Shown: positions 26,722-34,606 of the stretch, piece after piece | Layout: the number at the start of each line of letters is the position of its first letter | How positions within the stretch are numbered: the first letter of the stretch is position 1 | Assembly: GCF_024753255.1 (NCBI RefSeq) | Contig: NZ_JANUHA010000005.1 | Location: 248,001-312,000, forward strand | DNA: 64,000 nucleotides | Reading direction: 5' to 3' | From: Massilia agri | Lineage (GTDB): Bacteria; Pseudomonadota; Gammaproteobacteria; Burkholderiales; Burkholderiaceae_D | Made by a program: the position numbers and the translations under genes | The notes under the pieces: generated by a model | What the model was told of the DNA's origin: nothing | The model's database searches: none | Seen by the model: the letters and a program-made list of their open reading frames with translations, nothing else

Positions 26722-27195
26722 ATGTCCCACACCCCGGTCATCACGAGAAGCGGCGAGGGCGCCCTTCTCGATATCCTTGGAACGCGCACCCGCTTCCTCT
26801 GCTCCGCCGAGCAGACGGACAATGCCTGGTCGCTGATGGAAGTCACGCTGCCGAAGCACAGCGGCGCGCCGCCCCACGCCCATCCCTGGGGCGAGGCGTA
26901 TTACGTGGTGGCCGGCGAAGTCGGCTTCCTGGTAGACGGCAAGCCGCAGCGCCTGGCGGCCGGCGACTTCCTGTTCGCGCCGGCGAATACCGAGCACGCC
27001 TTCGAGGGCCTGTCGGAGGAGCCGGCGCGCGTCATCATCTTCGATGCGCCGGCGCATGCTGGCGGGTTCTTCCGTGAAGTCGACCAGCACGTGAAGGCCA
27101 TGCCGGACGATCTCGGCAAGATGCTCGAGATCGGGGCGCGCCATGGCGTGCGGTTCTCGCCGCCGGCCGATGCGCAAGGCGCGCCGCGGCCATGA
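26722..27195 (+). CDS. Cupin-domain protein
   Basis: Protein of 157 residues with a single cupin barrel. Motif 1 reads PPHAHPWGEAYYVVAGEVGF and motif 2 includes PANTEHAFEGL, giving the usual His/Glu metal ligands. It resembles quercetinase-like or sensor cupins; the reaction is unknown. The start at 26722 was chosen over an in-frame ATG at 26689 because the operator-like palindrome lies across that region. It converges on a VOC-family gene 19 bp away. Confidence 0.85.
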   Translation: MSHTPVITRSGEGALLDILGTRTRFLCSAEQTDNAWSLMEVTLPKHSGAPPHAHPWGEAYYVVAGEVGFLVDGKPQRLAAGDFLFAPANTEHAFEGLSEEPARVIIFDAPAHAGGFFREVDQHVKAMPDDLGKMLEIGARHGVRFSPPADAQGAPRP

Positions 27196-27214
27196 TCCTG
27201 TGGCGGCGCCAGGC

Positions 27215-27643
27215 TCAGCGCGCCGCCATGCGTTTCGCAATCGGGTGGCTTGCACGCAACTGCAGCAAGTCCCAGCGATTACCGTACAGGTCTTCGAACA
27301 CGGCGACCGTACCGTATTCCTCTTCTTTCGGTTCCCGGACGAAGACGACGCCGTTGGCACGCAGTCGCGCGTAATCGCGCCGGAAGTCGTCCGTATTCAG
27401 GAAAAGGAAGACGCGGCCGCCGGCCTGGTTGCCGACGAAGGGCTCCTGTTCGGGTTTCGATGCCTTCGCCAGCAGCAAAGTGGTGCCGAGCCCGCCGGGT
27501 GGGGCCACGACGACCCAGCGTTTATTCTGTTCTGCCTGATAGCTGTCGTCGAGAAGATCGAAGCCGAGCTTGCCGACATAGAAATCGATGGCCTCGTCGT
27601 AGTCGCGGACGACGAGTGCAATGTGAACGATGGATTGCTGCAT
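27215..27643 (-). CDS. VOC-family (glyoxalase/bleomycin-resistance fold) protein
   Basis: Protein of 142 residues with the paired beta-alpha-beta-beta-beta units of the VOC fold: IVHIALVVRDYDEAIDFYVGKLGF at the start and VAVFEDLYGNRWDLLQL near the end. The second Glu/Asp ligand region is conserved. Members include glyoxalase I, dioxygenases and binding proteins; the specific activity cannot be assigned. A second VOC-related gene lies 152 bp upstream on the same strand. Confidence 0.88.
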   Translation of the reverse strand: MQQSIVHIALVVRDYDEAIDFYVGKLGFDLLDDSYQAEQNKRWVVVAPPGGLGTTLLLAKASKPEQEPFVGNQAGGRVFLFLNTDDFRRDYARLRANGVVFVREPKEEEYGTVAVFEDLYGNRWDLLQLRASHPIAKRMAAR

Positions 27644-27795
27644 GGCGGTTCCCTTGTCGTGTCAGGTGCTCCAGGCGGAGCGACAACCTCCACTGTACCC
27701 GACTTCACGACGCCGCTTCCGGCCTGTCGCAGAGGTTGGAGCTACGCCTCTCACTCCGTAGCCCCTTCGCACATCTGCCGCCTTGTTTCCTGGCC

Positions 27796-28275
27796 TTATC
27801 CCCGCCGCGCCGCCTCGATCGCCGCGATATCGATCTTCGTCATGGTCATCATCGCCTCGAACACGCGCTTGGCCACGGCCTGGTCCGGATCGGCCATCCC
27901 ATCGGTCAGCGCGCGCGGCGTGATCTGCCACGACAGCCCCCACTTGTCCTTGCACCAGCCGCAGGCGCTCGCCTGGCCGCCGTTGCCGATGATCGCATTC
28001 CAGAGGCGGTCGGTCTCTTCCTGGTCGCTTGTAGCGATCTGGAAGGAGAAGGCTTCGCTGTGCGGGAAAACCGGACCGCCGTTCAGGCCGATGCAAGGGA
28101 TGCCGGCCACCGTGAATTCCACCGTCAGGACGTCGCCTTCCTTGCCGGCCGGGTAGTCACCAGGTGCGCGCCGGACGGCGCCGACCCTGCTGTCGGGGAT
28201 CGTGGCGGCATAGAACTCGGCCGCTTCCTGGGCGGTGCCATTGAACCAGAGGCAAATCGTGTTTTTGCTGACCAT
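27796..28275 (-). CDS. PhnB-like VOC protein
   Basis: Protein of 159 residues in the PhnB/3-demethylubiquinone methyltransferase-like VOC group: ICLWFNGTAQEAAEFYAATIPDS, FPHSEAFSFQIATSDQEETDRLWNAI and GWCKDKWGLSWQITPRAL. The group is widespread and mostly uncharacterised. The start at 28275 has GGAG 6-7 nt upstream; an ATG 12 bp earlier is possible. It is divergent from the LOV kinase gene. Confidence 0.88.
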   Translation of the reverse strand: MVSKNTICLWFNGTAQEAAEFYAATIPDSRVGAVRRAPGDYPAGKEGDVLTVEFTVAGIPCIGLNGGPVFPHSEAFSFQIATSDQEETDRLWNAIIGNGGQASACGWCKDKWGLSWQITPRALTDGMADPDQAVAKRVFEAMMTMTKIDIAAIEAARRG

Positions 28276-28435
28276 GTCAATCTCCATTGGGTAAGGGGAT
28301 ATTCGGATGCAAACCGGCTCGCGCACGCCAGCATATCGCATCTGGATTGCAAGATTTGAATTGTTATAATCAAATAATCCCATTCCTACCTTCTGGCGCG
28401 CCGCGGTTCGCCTTCGCTCAACAGGACGAGACCAG

Positions 28436-30178
28436 ATGACGACAGGCAGTACCCCCGAAGAGCGCGAACAGCTTCCCCAGGACGGGGTTGGCCACGGCCA
28501 GAGCGCCGGCACGCCGGCGGCCGGCACCCTGGAAGGCAGCGCCTACAGTCCGCTCGGCGACCCGGGCATTCGTCACTGGCAGGCATCGCACATTTCCAGG
28601 CCCGGCTTCGAGGAGCGCGGCAACATTTTCTTCGCCGCCATCGAGATGACCCGCATGCCGATGGTCGTCACCGATCCGAACCAGCCGGACAACCCGATCG
28701 CTTTCGTCAACCGCGCCTTCCTCGACCTCACCCTGTACAAGGAAGAGGAAGTCCTGGGCCGCAACTGCCGCTTCCTGCAGGGCGAACAGACCGATCCGCA
28801 CACGGTCGACGAGATCCGCCGCGCCCTGGGCGAGGAGCGGGCAGTGGCGGTCGACATCCTGAACTACAAGGCCGATGGCAGCGCCTTCTGGAACGGCCTG
28901 TTCGTCGGCCCCGTGTTCGACAAGGAGGGCAAGCTGCTCTACTGGTTCGCCTCGCAGATGGACATCACGCGGCGGCGTGTCTCGGAGCAGTCCTATCTGC
29001 AGGCCCAGAAGATGGAAGCGATCGGCCAGCTCACCGCCGGGCTGGCGCACGACTTCAACAACCTGCTGCAGGTGGTGGCGGGCAACCTGGAAATCGCCGG
29101 CGCGAACATGGACGACCGGCTGCTGCTCGAACAGGCCATCGAGCGCGCCCGCCTGGCCAGCGAAAAGGCCGGCAAGCTCACCCAGCAGCTCCTGACCTTC
29201 GCGCGCAAGCAGCGCCTGGAGCCGAAGCGCATCAACCTGAATTCCCTGGTGGTCGAGTTCAGCGAGATGCTGGTGCGGACCCTGGGCGACAAGGTCGACC
29301 TGCACCTGGACCTGAAACCCGGCCTGCCTTCCTGCACGCTCGATCCGACCCATATGGAAATGGCGCTGCTGAACGTCCTGATCAACGCGCGCGACGCCAT
29401 GCCGGACGGCGGCAAGGTGACGGTCGCGACCTCGATCATGGACGACGCCGAGAAGCTCGAGCGCCACCGCCTGGCGCCGGGACGCTATGTGGTGATCTGC
29501 GTGATCGACGAAGGCGAGGGCATGTCGCCGGAAGTGGTGGCGCGCGCCACCGAACCCTTCTTCACGACCAAGGGGCCGGGCACGGGCCTGGGCCTGGCGA
29601 TGGTGCACGGCTTCGTGCAGCAGTCGCATGGCCGGCTCGAGATCGAAAGCAGCCTGCTGCAGGGCACGACCATCCGCATGATCTTCCCGCAGGCCGCGAA
29701 GACGGGCATGGAGATGATGGCGGAGCGCAGCAACGAGGAAAGCCCGAAGTGGACGCCGGAAGCGATCCTCGGCCGGCGCACCATCCTGGTGGTCGACGAC
29801 AGCGACGAGGTGCGCGAGCTGGCCGAGCACTCGCTGCGTGGAATGGGCTACCGGGTGCTGGGCGCGTCCAGCGGCGAAGCGGCGCTCGAGCTGATGGACC
29901 GCTACGGCAGCGTCGACCTGCTGTTCACCGACATCATCATGCCGGGCGGGATGAACGGTCTGCGCCTGGCCGAGCTGGTGCGCGAGCGCCAGCCGGAGCT
30001 GCCGGTCCTGCTGGCGACCGGCTATATCGACGAGCTGCCGTCGCAGATCGGCGCAGCGACCACGCTGCCGCTGCTGGTCAAGCCCTACCGGCTGAATGAA
30101 CTGGCCGAGCGGGTGCGCCAGGCGCTCAAGGTCGACCGGCGCCAGCACCCGGCCGCCGGCTTCCAGCACGAAGGATGA
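28436..30178 (+). CDS. LOV-domain hybrid histidine kinase (blue-light sensor)
   Basis: Cytoplasmic protein of 580 residues. A variable N-terminal extension (1-60) leads to a LOV-type PAS domain (about 65-180) with the flavin-binding motif GRNCRFLQG, whose photoactive cysteine is Cys111. Helical linker, HisKA with GQLTAGLAHDFNNLLQ (His205), and an HATPase (N-box NVLINARDAMPDGG, then DEGEGM and GPGTGLGLAMVHG) follow. A receiver domain at the C terminus has phospho-acceptor Asp499 in LLFTDIIMPGG. The expected role is blue-light-controlled phosphotransfer. Its stop overlaps the start of a single-domain response regulator. A TATAAT at 28365-28370 is a candidate -10, with no convincing -35. Confidence 0.93.
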   Translation: MTTGSTPEEREQLPQDGVGHGQSAGTPAAGTLEGSAYSPLGDPGIRHWQASHISRPGFEERGNIFFAAIEMTRMPMVVTDPNQPDNPIAFVNRAFLDLTLYKEEEVLGRNCRFLQGEQTDPHTVDEIRRALGEERAVAVDILNYKADGSAFWNGLFVGPVFDKEGKLLYWFASQMDITRRRVSEQSYLQAQKMEAIGQLTAGLAHDFNNLLQVVAGNLEIAGANMDDRLLLEQAIERARLASEKAGKLTQQLLTFARKQRLEPKRINLNSLVVEFSEMLVRTLGDKVDLHLDLKPGLPSCTLDPTHMEMALLNVLINARDAMPDGGKVTVATSIMDDAEKLERHRLAPGRYVVICVIDEGEGMSPEVVARATEPFFTTKGPGTGLGLAMVHGFVQQSHGRLEIESSLLQGTTIRMIFPQAAKTGMEMMAERSNEESPKWTPEAILGRRTILVVDDSDEVRELAEHSLRGMGYRVLGASSGEAALELMDRYGSVDLLFTDIIMPGGMNGLRLAELVRERQPELPVLLATGYIDELPSQIGAATTLPLLVKPYRLNELAERVRQALKVDRRQHPAAGFQHEG

Positions 30179-30549
30179 GCATGCGGCATGTCCTCCTGGT
30201 GGACGACGAAGAAGCGATCCTCTACGTCTTCCGGAAATACCTCGAGCGCGCGGGTTTTGCCGTGTCGACGGCGGCCAACGCGCATGACGCGATCGCGCTC
30301 TTCGGCTCCGGCCACGTCGATGCGCTCGTCACCGACCAGCGCATGCCCGGCATGACGGGCGACATGCTGGTCCAGCGCCTGCGCAGCGTCCGGCCGGGCC
30401 TGCCGGCCGTCATCGTGACCGCCTACGCCGCCGAATGCAGCCCGGACCTGCGGAACGTGCCGGTGCTGAACAAGCCGGTGCCGCCGGCCGATCTGGTGGC
30501 GGCGGTCGAGCGGGCCCTGTCCCTGGCAGCGAAGGACGCGCCCGCTTGA
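30175..30549 (+). CDS. Single-domain response regulator
   Basis: Protein of 124 residues that is one complete receiver domain: acidic pair in VLLVDDEEA, phospho-acceptor Asp54 in DALVTDQRMPGM, conserved Thr in VIVTAYA and Lys in VLNKPVPP. No output domain follows. Its ATG overlaps the stop of the LOV kinase (ATGA), so it is almost certainly that kinase's partner or phosphate sink. It may pass the light signal to a protein target elsewhere. Confidence 0.93.
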   Translation: MSMRHVLLVDDEEAILYVFRKYLERAGFAVSTAANAHDAIALFGSGHVDALVTDQRMPGMTGDMLVQRLRSVRPGLPAVIVTAYAAECSPDLRNVPVLNKPVPPADLVAAVERALSLAAKDAPA

Positions 30550-30573
30550 CGCAGCCTGCCGCCAGTCGATGCC

Positions 30574-31410
30574 TCAATCGAGGTCGGATGCGTCGTGGCG
30601 CTCCGGCACCTGCTCTTCCGGATTGCCGCGCACGCGGTTGACCTTGCGGCCGCGGACCACGGCGGGACGCGCCGCGATCTCGTCCGCCCAGCGGCGCACG
30701 TTTTTATATTCGTGGACCGACAGGAATTCGCCGGCCTCGTACAGTTCGCCGCGCACCATGCCGCCGTACCAGGGCCAGATCGCCATGTCGGCGATGGTGT
30801 ATTCGTCGCCCGCCACGTAGCGGTGGTCGGCCAGCTGGCGCTCCAGCACGTCGAGCTGGCGCTTGGTTTCCATCGCATAGCGGTCGATCGGGTACTGCAG
30901 CTTTTCCGGCGCGTAGGCGTAGAAGTGGCCGAAGCCGCCGCCCACGAATGGCGCGGAGCCCATCTGCCAGAACAGCCAGTTCATGGTCTCGACGCGCGCC
31001 GGGCCCGTTGGCGGCAGGAAGGCGCCGAACTTCTCGGCCAGGTAGACCAGGATCGAGCCGGATTCGAACACACGCACCGGCTCGGGGCCACTGCGGTCGA
31101 CCATGGCCGGGATCTTCGAGTTCGGGTTGGCGGCGACAAAGCCGCTCGAGAACTGCGCGCCCTCATTGATCTTGATGAGCCAGGCGTCGTACTCGGCGCC
31201 GCTGTGGCCGAGGGCCAGCAGCTCTTCCAGCATGATCGTCACCTTGACGCCGTTCGGCGTCGCCAGCGAGTACAGCTGCAATGGGTGCTTGCCGACCGGG
31301 AGCTCGGCTTCATGCGTCGGGCCGGCGACGGGACGGTTGATGTTGGCGAAGGTGCCGCCGTTCGACGCGGGCGGGGTCCAGACTGTCGGTGGGACGTAGG
31401 GTTCGGTCAT
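30574..31410 (-). CDS. yghU: YghU-type glutathione S-transferase
   Basis: Protein of 278 residues. It has the long N-terminal extension characteristic of YghU/Ure2-like GSTs (VPPTVWTPPASNGGTFANINRP). A thioredoxin-like domain follows (QLYSLATPNGVKVTIMLEE, NPNSKIPAMVD, VFESGSILVYLAEKF). The alpha-helical C-terminal domain has YTIADMAIWPWYGG. Relatives act as glutathione-dependent disulfide reductases. The start at 31410 has AAGGAG at good spacing; the longer frame upstream lacks one. It is convergent with the response regulator gene, 24 bp away. Confidence 0.92.
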   Translation of the reverse strand: MTEPYVPPTVWTPPASNGGTFANINRPVAGPTHEAELPVGKHPLQLYSLATPNGVKVTIMLEELLALGHSGAEYDAWLIKINEGAQFSSGFVAANPNSKIPAMVDRSGPEPVRVFESGSILVYLAEKFGAFLPPTGPARVETMNWLFWQMGSAPFVGGGFGHFYAYAPEKLQYPIDRYAMETKRQLDVLERQLADHRYVAGDEYTIADMAIWPWYGGMVRGELYEAGEFLSVHEYKNVRRWADEIAARPAVVRGRKVNRVRGNPEEQVPERHDASDLD

Positions 31411-31585
31411 CGGATCTCCTTGTACATGCCGGATGAAAGCAACCATTCTAGCCAAGGCAGGGGGAAGGCGTTGCCGGCGTCTGAAAACCCGGCCTTATGC
31501 GCCGCGCATCAAAGCAGGCCCGGGTGGATACGGCGGTGGAAAGCCGTGCTATGTTTGGCTGTTCAGCTCATCCATCGGAACCGCC

Positions 31586-32260
31586 ATGCACGTCGAAGTA
31601 CCCAAATCCCACTCGTTCAAGGAATTCGCCGGCGAGTACATCATGATCGTCGTGAGTATCCTCACCGCCCTGGCGCTGGAAAACGCCGTGCACCGCTACC
31701 ACCAGTCGCACAAGGCGCACGAGGCGGCGCGCAACCTCGATGCGGAGATCGCGGTGAATATCGCGGAAGTCCGCTCGGCCATCAAGAGCAACGACGGGGA
31801 ACTCAAGCGGATCGGCAAACTGGGCGAAGTCCTGCTGGCCGATATCAAGGCCGGCCTCGGCGACAAGGAAGCGATCAAGCATGCGATGCAGGAGTCGGGA
31901 AGCACCTTCGGCTTCAACATCACCATCCCTTCGCTGCAGCGCGAGGCGTGGGACGTCGCCGTGGCCAACCAGGCGCTCAGCTATATGCCGCAGGACCAGC
32001 TGCAGCGCTACGCGAGGCAGTACGCGAACATGCGCGACGTGCAGGCCATGCTGAACGTGACCGGCAACTCCTTCGTCGACCTGCCGTCCCTGGCCGATAC
32101 GATGAGCAATATGAAGACGGGTGACATCAGCTCGCGCGAGCTGTACCGTACGGTCAACCAGCTGGTCTTCGTCTACGAGCAGAACGGCAGCAATATGCGT
32201 TCGCTCGAGAAGCTGCTGGTCGAGGAGCAGCAGAAGGCGCGGAAGGCAGCAGGGCATTGA
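31586..32260 (+). CDS. Membrane-anchored protein of unknown function
   Basis: Protein of 224 residues. A short cytoplasmic N terminus is followed by one membrane segment (EYIMIVVSILTALALENAV, about 17-35). The remainder is a long helical, charged domain with coiled-coil character (HKAHEAARNLDAEIAVNIAEVRSAI and the Lys-rich C terminus). I do not recognise the family. It stands alone and is closed by the strong palindromic terminator at 32271. Confidence 0.7.
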   Translation: MHVEVPKSHSFKEFAGEYIMIVVSILTALALENAVHRYHQSHKAHEAARNLDAEIAVNIAEVRSAIKSNDGELKRIGKLGEVLLADIKAGLGDKEAIKHAMQESGSTFGFNITIPSLQREAWDVAVANQALSYMPQDQLQRYARQYANMRDVQAMLNVTGNSFVDLPSLADTMSNMKTGDISSRELYRTVNQLVFVYEQNGSNMRSLEKLLVEEQQKARKAAGH

Positions 32261-32270
32261 CGAGGCCCCG

Positions 32271-32310
32271 CCAACAAAAAAACCTCGCCGCGGCGAGGTT
32301 TTTTTGTTGG
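32271..32310. terminator. Bidirectional terminator, perfect 40-bp palindrome
   Basis: Two 20-nt arms are exactly complementary (CCAACAAAAAAACCTCGCCG and its reverse complement). The structure gives a GC core flanked by A7 and T7 in both directions. It serves the convergent genes ending at 32260 (plus) and 32322 (rpoH, minus). Confidence 0.92.
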
Positions 32311-32321
32311 CTGAAGCCTGC

Positions 32322-33218
32322 TTACACGTAAGCGGCCAGCGCGCCCTTCATCTTCTTCAGCGCCGCCGATTCGATCTGGCGGATGCGCTCGGCCGACACG
32401 CCGAACTCTTCGGCCAGCGTGTGCAGGGTGGCGCCCGAACCGTCGTCGTTGGCCAGCCAGCGCGCCTCGACGATGCGGCGCGAACGCGGGTCGAGCTTGC
32501 CCAGCGCCGTTTCCAGGCCTTCCGACTGCAGGCGGGTGACCTGTTCGGCCTCCAGCACCTTGGTCGGCTCCTGCTGGTCCGAGGACAGGTAGGCGATCGG
32601 GGCGAACTTGTCGTCTTCGTCGTCGGTCGGCGATTCGAGGGCGATGTCGCGGCCCGACAGGCGGGTTTCCATCTCGATCACTTCCTCGCGCTTGACGTCG
32701 AGCATCTTCGCCAGTTCGTCCACCTGGGTCGGCGTCATCGCGTCCAGGCCCACCTTGTTGCTGCGCAGGTTGAAGAAGAGCTTGCGCTGGGCCTTGGTCG
32801 TCGCGACCTTCACCAGGCGCCAGTTCTTCAGGATGTATTCGTGCATCTCGGCCTTGATCCAGTGCATCGCGTACGAGACGAGACGCACGCCCTGGTTCGG
32901 GTCGAAGCGCTTGACTGCTTTCATCAGGCCGATATTGCCTTCCTGGATCAGGTCGGCGTGGGGCAGGCCGTAGCCGAGGTAGCCACGCGCGATCGACACC
33001 ACCAGGCGCAGGTGCGAGAGCACCAGCTTCTGTGCTGCTTCCAGGTCATTCTTTTCCCGCAGCGACTTGGCCAGCGAGACTTCTTCTTCGTGGCTCAGCA
33101 TCGGCAGGCGGTTGACGGCCGAGATATAGGCGTCGATATTGCCGAGATTGCCGGTGAAACCCAGGTTGAGGGCACGACTGCCGGCAGGAACCAATGCGGA
33201 TTGTGCGGACATATTCAT
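32322..33218 (-). CDS. rpoH: Heat-shock sigma factor RpoH (sigma-32)
   Basis: Protein of 298 residues with sigma-70-family regions in order. Region 2 shows LIQEGNIGLMKAVKRFDPNQGVRLVSYAMHWIKAEMHEYILKNW. The RpoH box QRKLFFNLR, diagnostic for sigma-32, follows. Region 4 ends in ATLHTLAEEFGVSAERIRQIE. It directs RNA polymerase to chaperone and protease genes, such as htpX in other bacteria. AAGGG lies 4-8 nt before the ATG at 33218; an ATG two codons later is possible. Its upstream region carries a CIRCE element, so HrcA repression is likely. The gene follows ftsEX on the same strand after 464 bp. Confidence 0.97.
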   Translation of the reverse strand: MNMSAQSALVPAGSRALNLGFTGNLGNIDAYISAVNRLPMLSHEEEVSLAKSLREKNDLEAAQKLVLSHLRLVVSIARGYLGYGLPHADLIQEGNIGLMKAVKRFDPNQGVRLVSYAMHWIKAEMHEYILKNWRLVKVATTKAQRKLFFNLRSNKVGLDAMTPTQVDELAKMLDVKREEVIEMETRLSGRDIALESPTDDEDDKFAPIAYLSSDQQEPTKVLEAEQVTRLQSEGLETALGKLDPRSRRIVEARWLANDDGSGATLHTLAEEFGVSAERIRQIESAALKKMKGALAAYV

Positions 33219-33336
33219 TTCCCTTGTAGTAATCTTGCTGCACCCCTAATGTGCCACGGACCCCTGTCGCGCGACACCAGCGTTACTGCTTGTTACCGGG
33301 TGCTCATCTTGATTTTCGCTGTGCTCGGAACATATA

Positions 33337-33363
33337 TTAGCACTCTCCCGGGGTGAGTGCTAG
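33337..33363 (-). promoter_or_regulatory. CIRCE element (HrcA operator) upstream of rpoH
   Basis: The inverted repeat TTAGCACTC-N9-GAGTGCTAG differs from the CIRCE consensus (TTAGCACTC-N9-GAGTGCTAA) at one position. On the minus strand TAATAT, a candidate -10, overlaps its downstream end, the usual position for repression. The element lies about 120 bp before the rpoH start. Confidence 0.9.
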
Positions 33364-33682
33364 GCAAGCCATCGCTTTGCCGGAATCGATTAAGTTTGGC
33401 TAAAGTATTGCCTATAGGAATCAAATCCGCACCGATTAAACTGTAGAGCAGACGACCCGGGTTTAGTTGATTGAACTCAAAAGTAAGCCCGAAAACACTG
33501 GAAAATCGCCGTAAGGACAGGTTACGGAGGCTTGATGACGGCTTCTGTTGGATGGCGCACGTTCGCAAAGCGAGCCCTGTAGGACCAGCACCCGTCTGCG
33601 CGTAGGGAGGGACGGCTAAGCCGTTACAAGCAGATGGGGACCATGGGCGGGATTGCAAGTCCCGCCCATGTCAACAAGTGCC
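33364..33682. other. Unassigned intergenic stretch between ftsX and rpoH
   Basis: About 320 bp with no credible gene. It contains small stems: CCGTAA/TTACGG near 33510-33530 and an 11-bp hairpin CATGGGCGGGA/TCCCGCCCATG (33642-33670) next to the ftsX stop. The hairpin has no T-run, so it may end the ftsX transcript only weakly. On the plus strand TTGGC-N7-TTGC (33396-33411) has sigma-54 spacing but two mismatches to the usual core. No known riboswitch was recognised. Confidence 0.4.
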
Positions 33683-34606
33683 TTAGCGGACCCGCGCGAG
33701 GTGGCGCTGCACCGAGAGCATGGCGCCGATCAGGCCCAGGCCCGCGCTGATCGCCAGCAGGCCGGCGATTTCCAGTCCGCCGAGCGGCGCCAGCTGGAAT
33801 TCCGAGGCGTACAGGCGCGCGAACTCGGCGATCGCCCGGTTCAGGGGCGAGAGCGCCAGCGTCACCGCGCCGAGGGCCACCGCGCCGGCGCACAGGCCGA
33901 GCAGGGCGCCGGTGTAGTAGAAGGGGCGGTGGATGAAGTTGTCGGTCGCGCCCAGCAGCTTGGAGACGGCGATTTCTTCCTTCTGCGTCAGCACCTGCAG
34001 GCGGATGGTGTTGAACACTACCGCGATCACCACGATGCCGAGCGTGACCGCCAGCAGCAGCAGGGCCAGGCGCAGGATGTTCAGCAGGGCGGCCAGGCGC
34101 TTGACCCAGGCCGAGTCCACCTGCACGGTGTCCACGCCGGGCAGGGCGCGCAGCTGTTCGACCATGGTATCGACCTGGTCCGCCGCACCGCCGCGGGCAA
34201 AGCCTTCCAGCTTCATCACGTAGCTGTCGGGCAGGGGATTGTCGCCCAGGGTGTCGAGCACGTCGCTCAGGCCGCTCTTTTCCTTCAGCGAAGCAAGCGC
34301 CTGCTCGCGCGGCACGAAGCCGATGTTCGCGCGGCCGCCGCTTGCTACGATCCGGCGGATCTGCGGGGCCAGCGCATTGGCTTCTTCGCGCGTGGCTTCC
34401 TGCTTCATGAACAGGCTGATTTCCGGATCGACCGAGAGCTGTTCGGACAAGGGGCGCACGTTGTCGAGCAGGGTGATGCCGGCGAAGGGCAGCATCAGCG
34501 CGAACGCGACAACCAGCACATTGAACAGGAAGCTGCCCGGCCCCTTGCGCACGGTGGACAGCGCGCCCCCAAGGGCGAAGCGGTGCTGGCGGAACCACGG
34601 GCTCAT
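33683..34606 (-). CDS. ftsX: Cell-division protein FtsX
   Basis: Membrane protein of 307 residues. A first membrane segment (about 27-48) precedes a large periplasmic domain (about 50-160; contains EQLSVDPEISLFMKQEA). Three more membrane segments follow (about 170-195, 220-245, 275-300). This is the FtsX layout. With FtsE it forms an ABC-like complex that activates septal peptidoglycan hydrolases through the periplasmic domain rather than transporting a substrate. Its start overlaps the ftsE stop by 4 bp. Confidence 0.95.
   Translation of the reverse strand: MSPWFRQHRFALGGALSTVRKGPGSFLFNVLVVAFALMLPFAGITLLDNVRPLSEQLSVDPEISLFMKQEATREEANALAPQIRRIVASGGRANIGFVPREQALASLKEKSGLSDVLDTLGDNPLPDSYVMKLEGFARGGAADQVDTMVEQLRALPGVDTVQVDSAWVKRLAALLNILRLALLLLAVTLGIVVIAVVFNTIRLQVLTQKEEIAVSKLLGATDNFIHRPFYYTGALLGLCAGAVALGAVTLALSPLNRAIAEFARLYASEFQLAPLGGLEIAGLLAISAGLGLIGAMLSVQRHLARVR

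Noticed and set aside
33396-33411. Sigma-54 promoter as a firm call
   Set aside because: Spacing is right but two core positions differ from consensus and no downstream gene is present; kept only as a finding.
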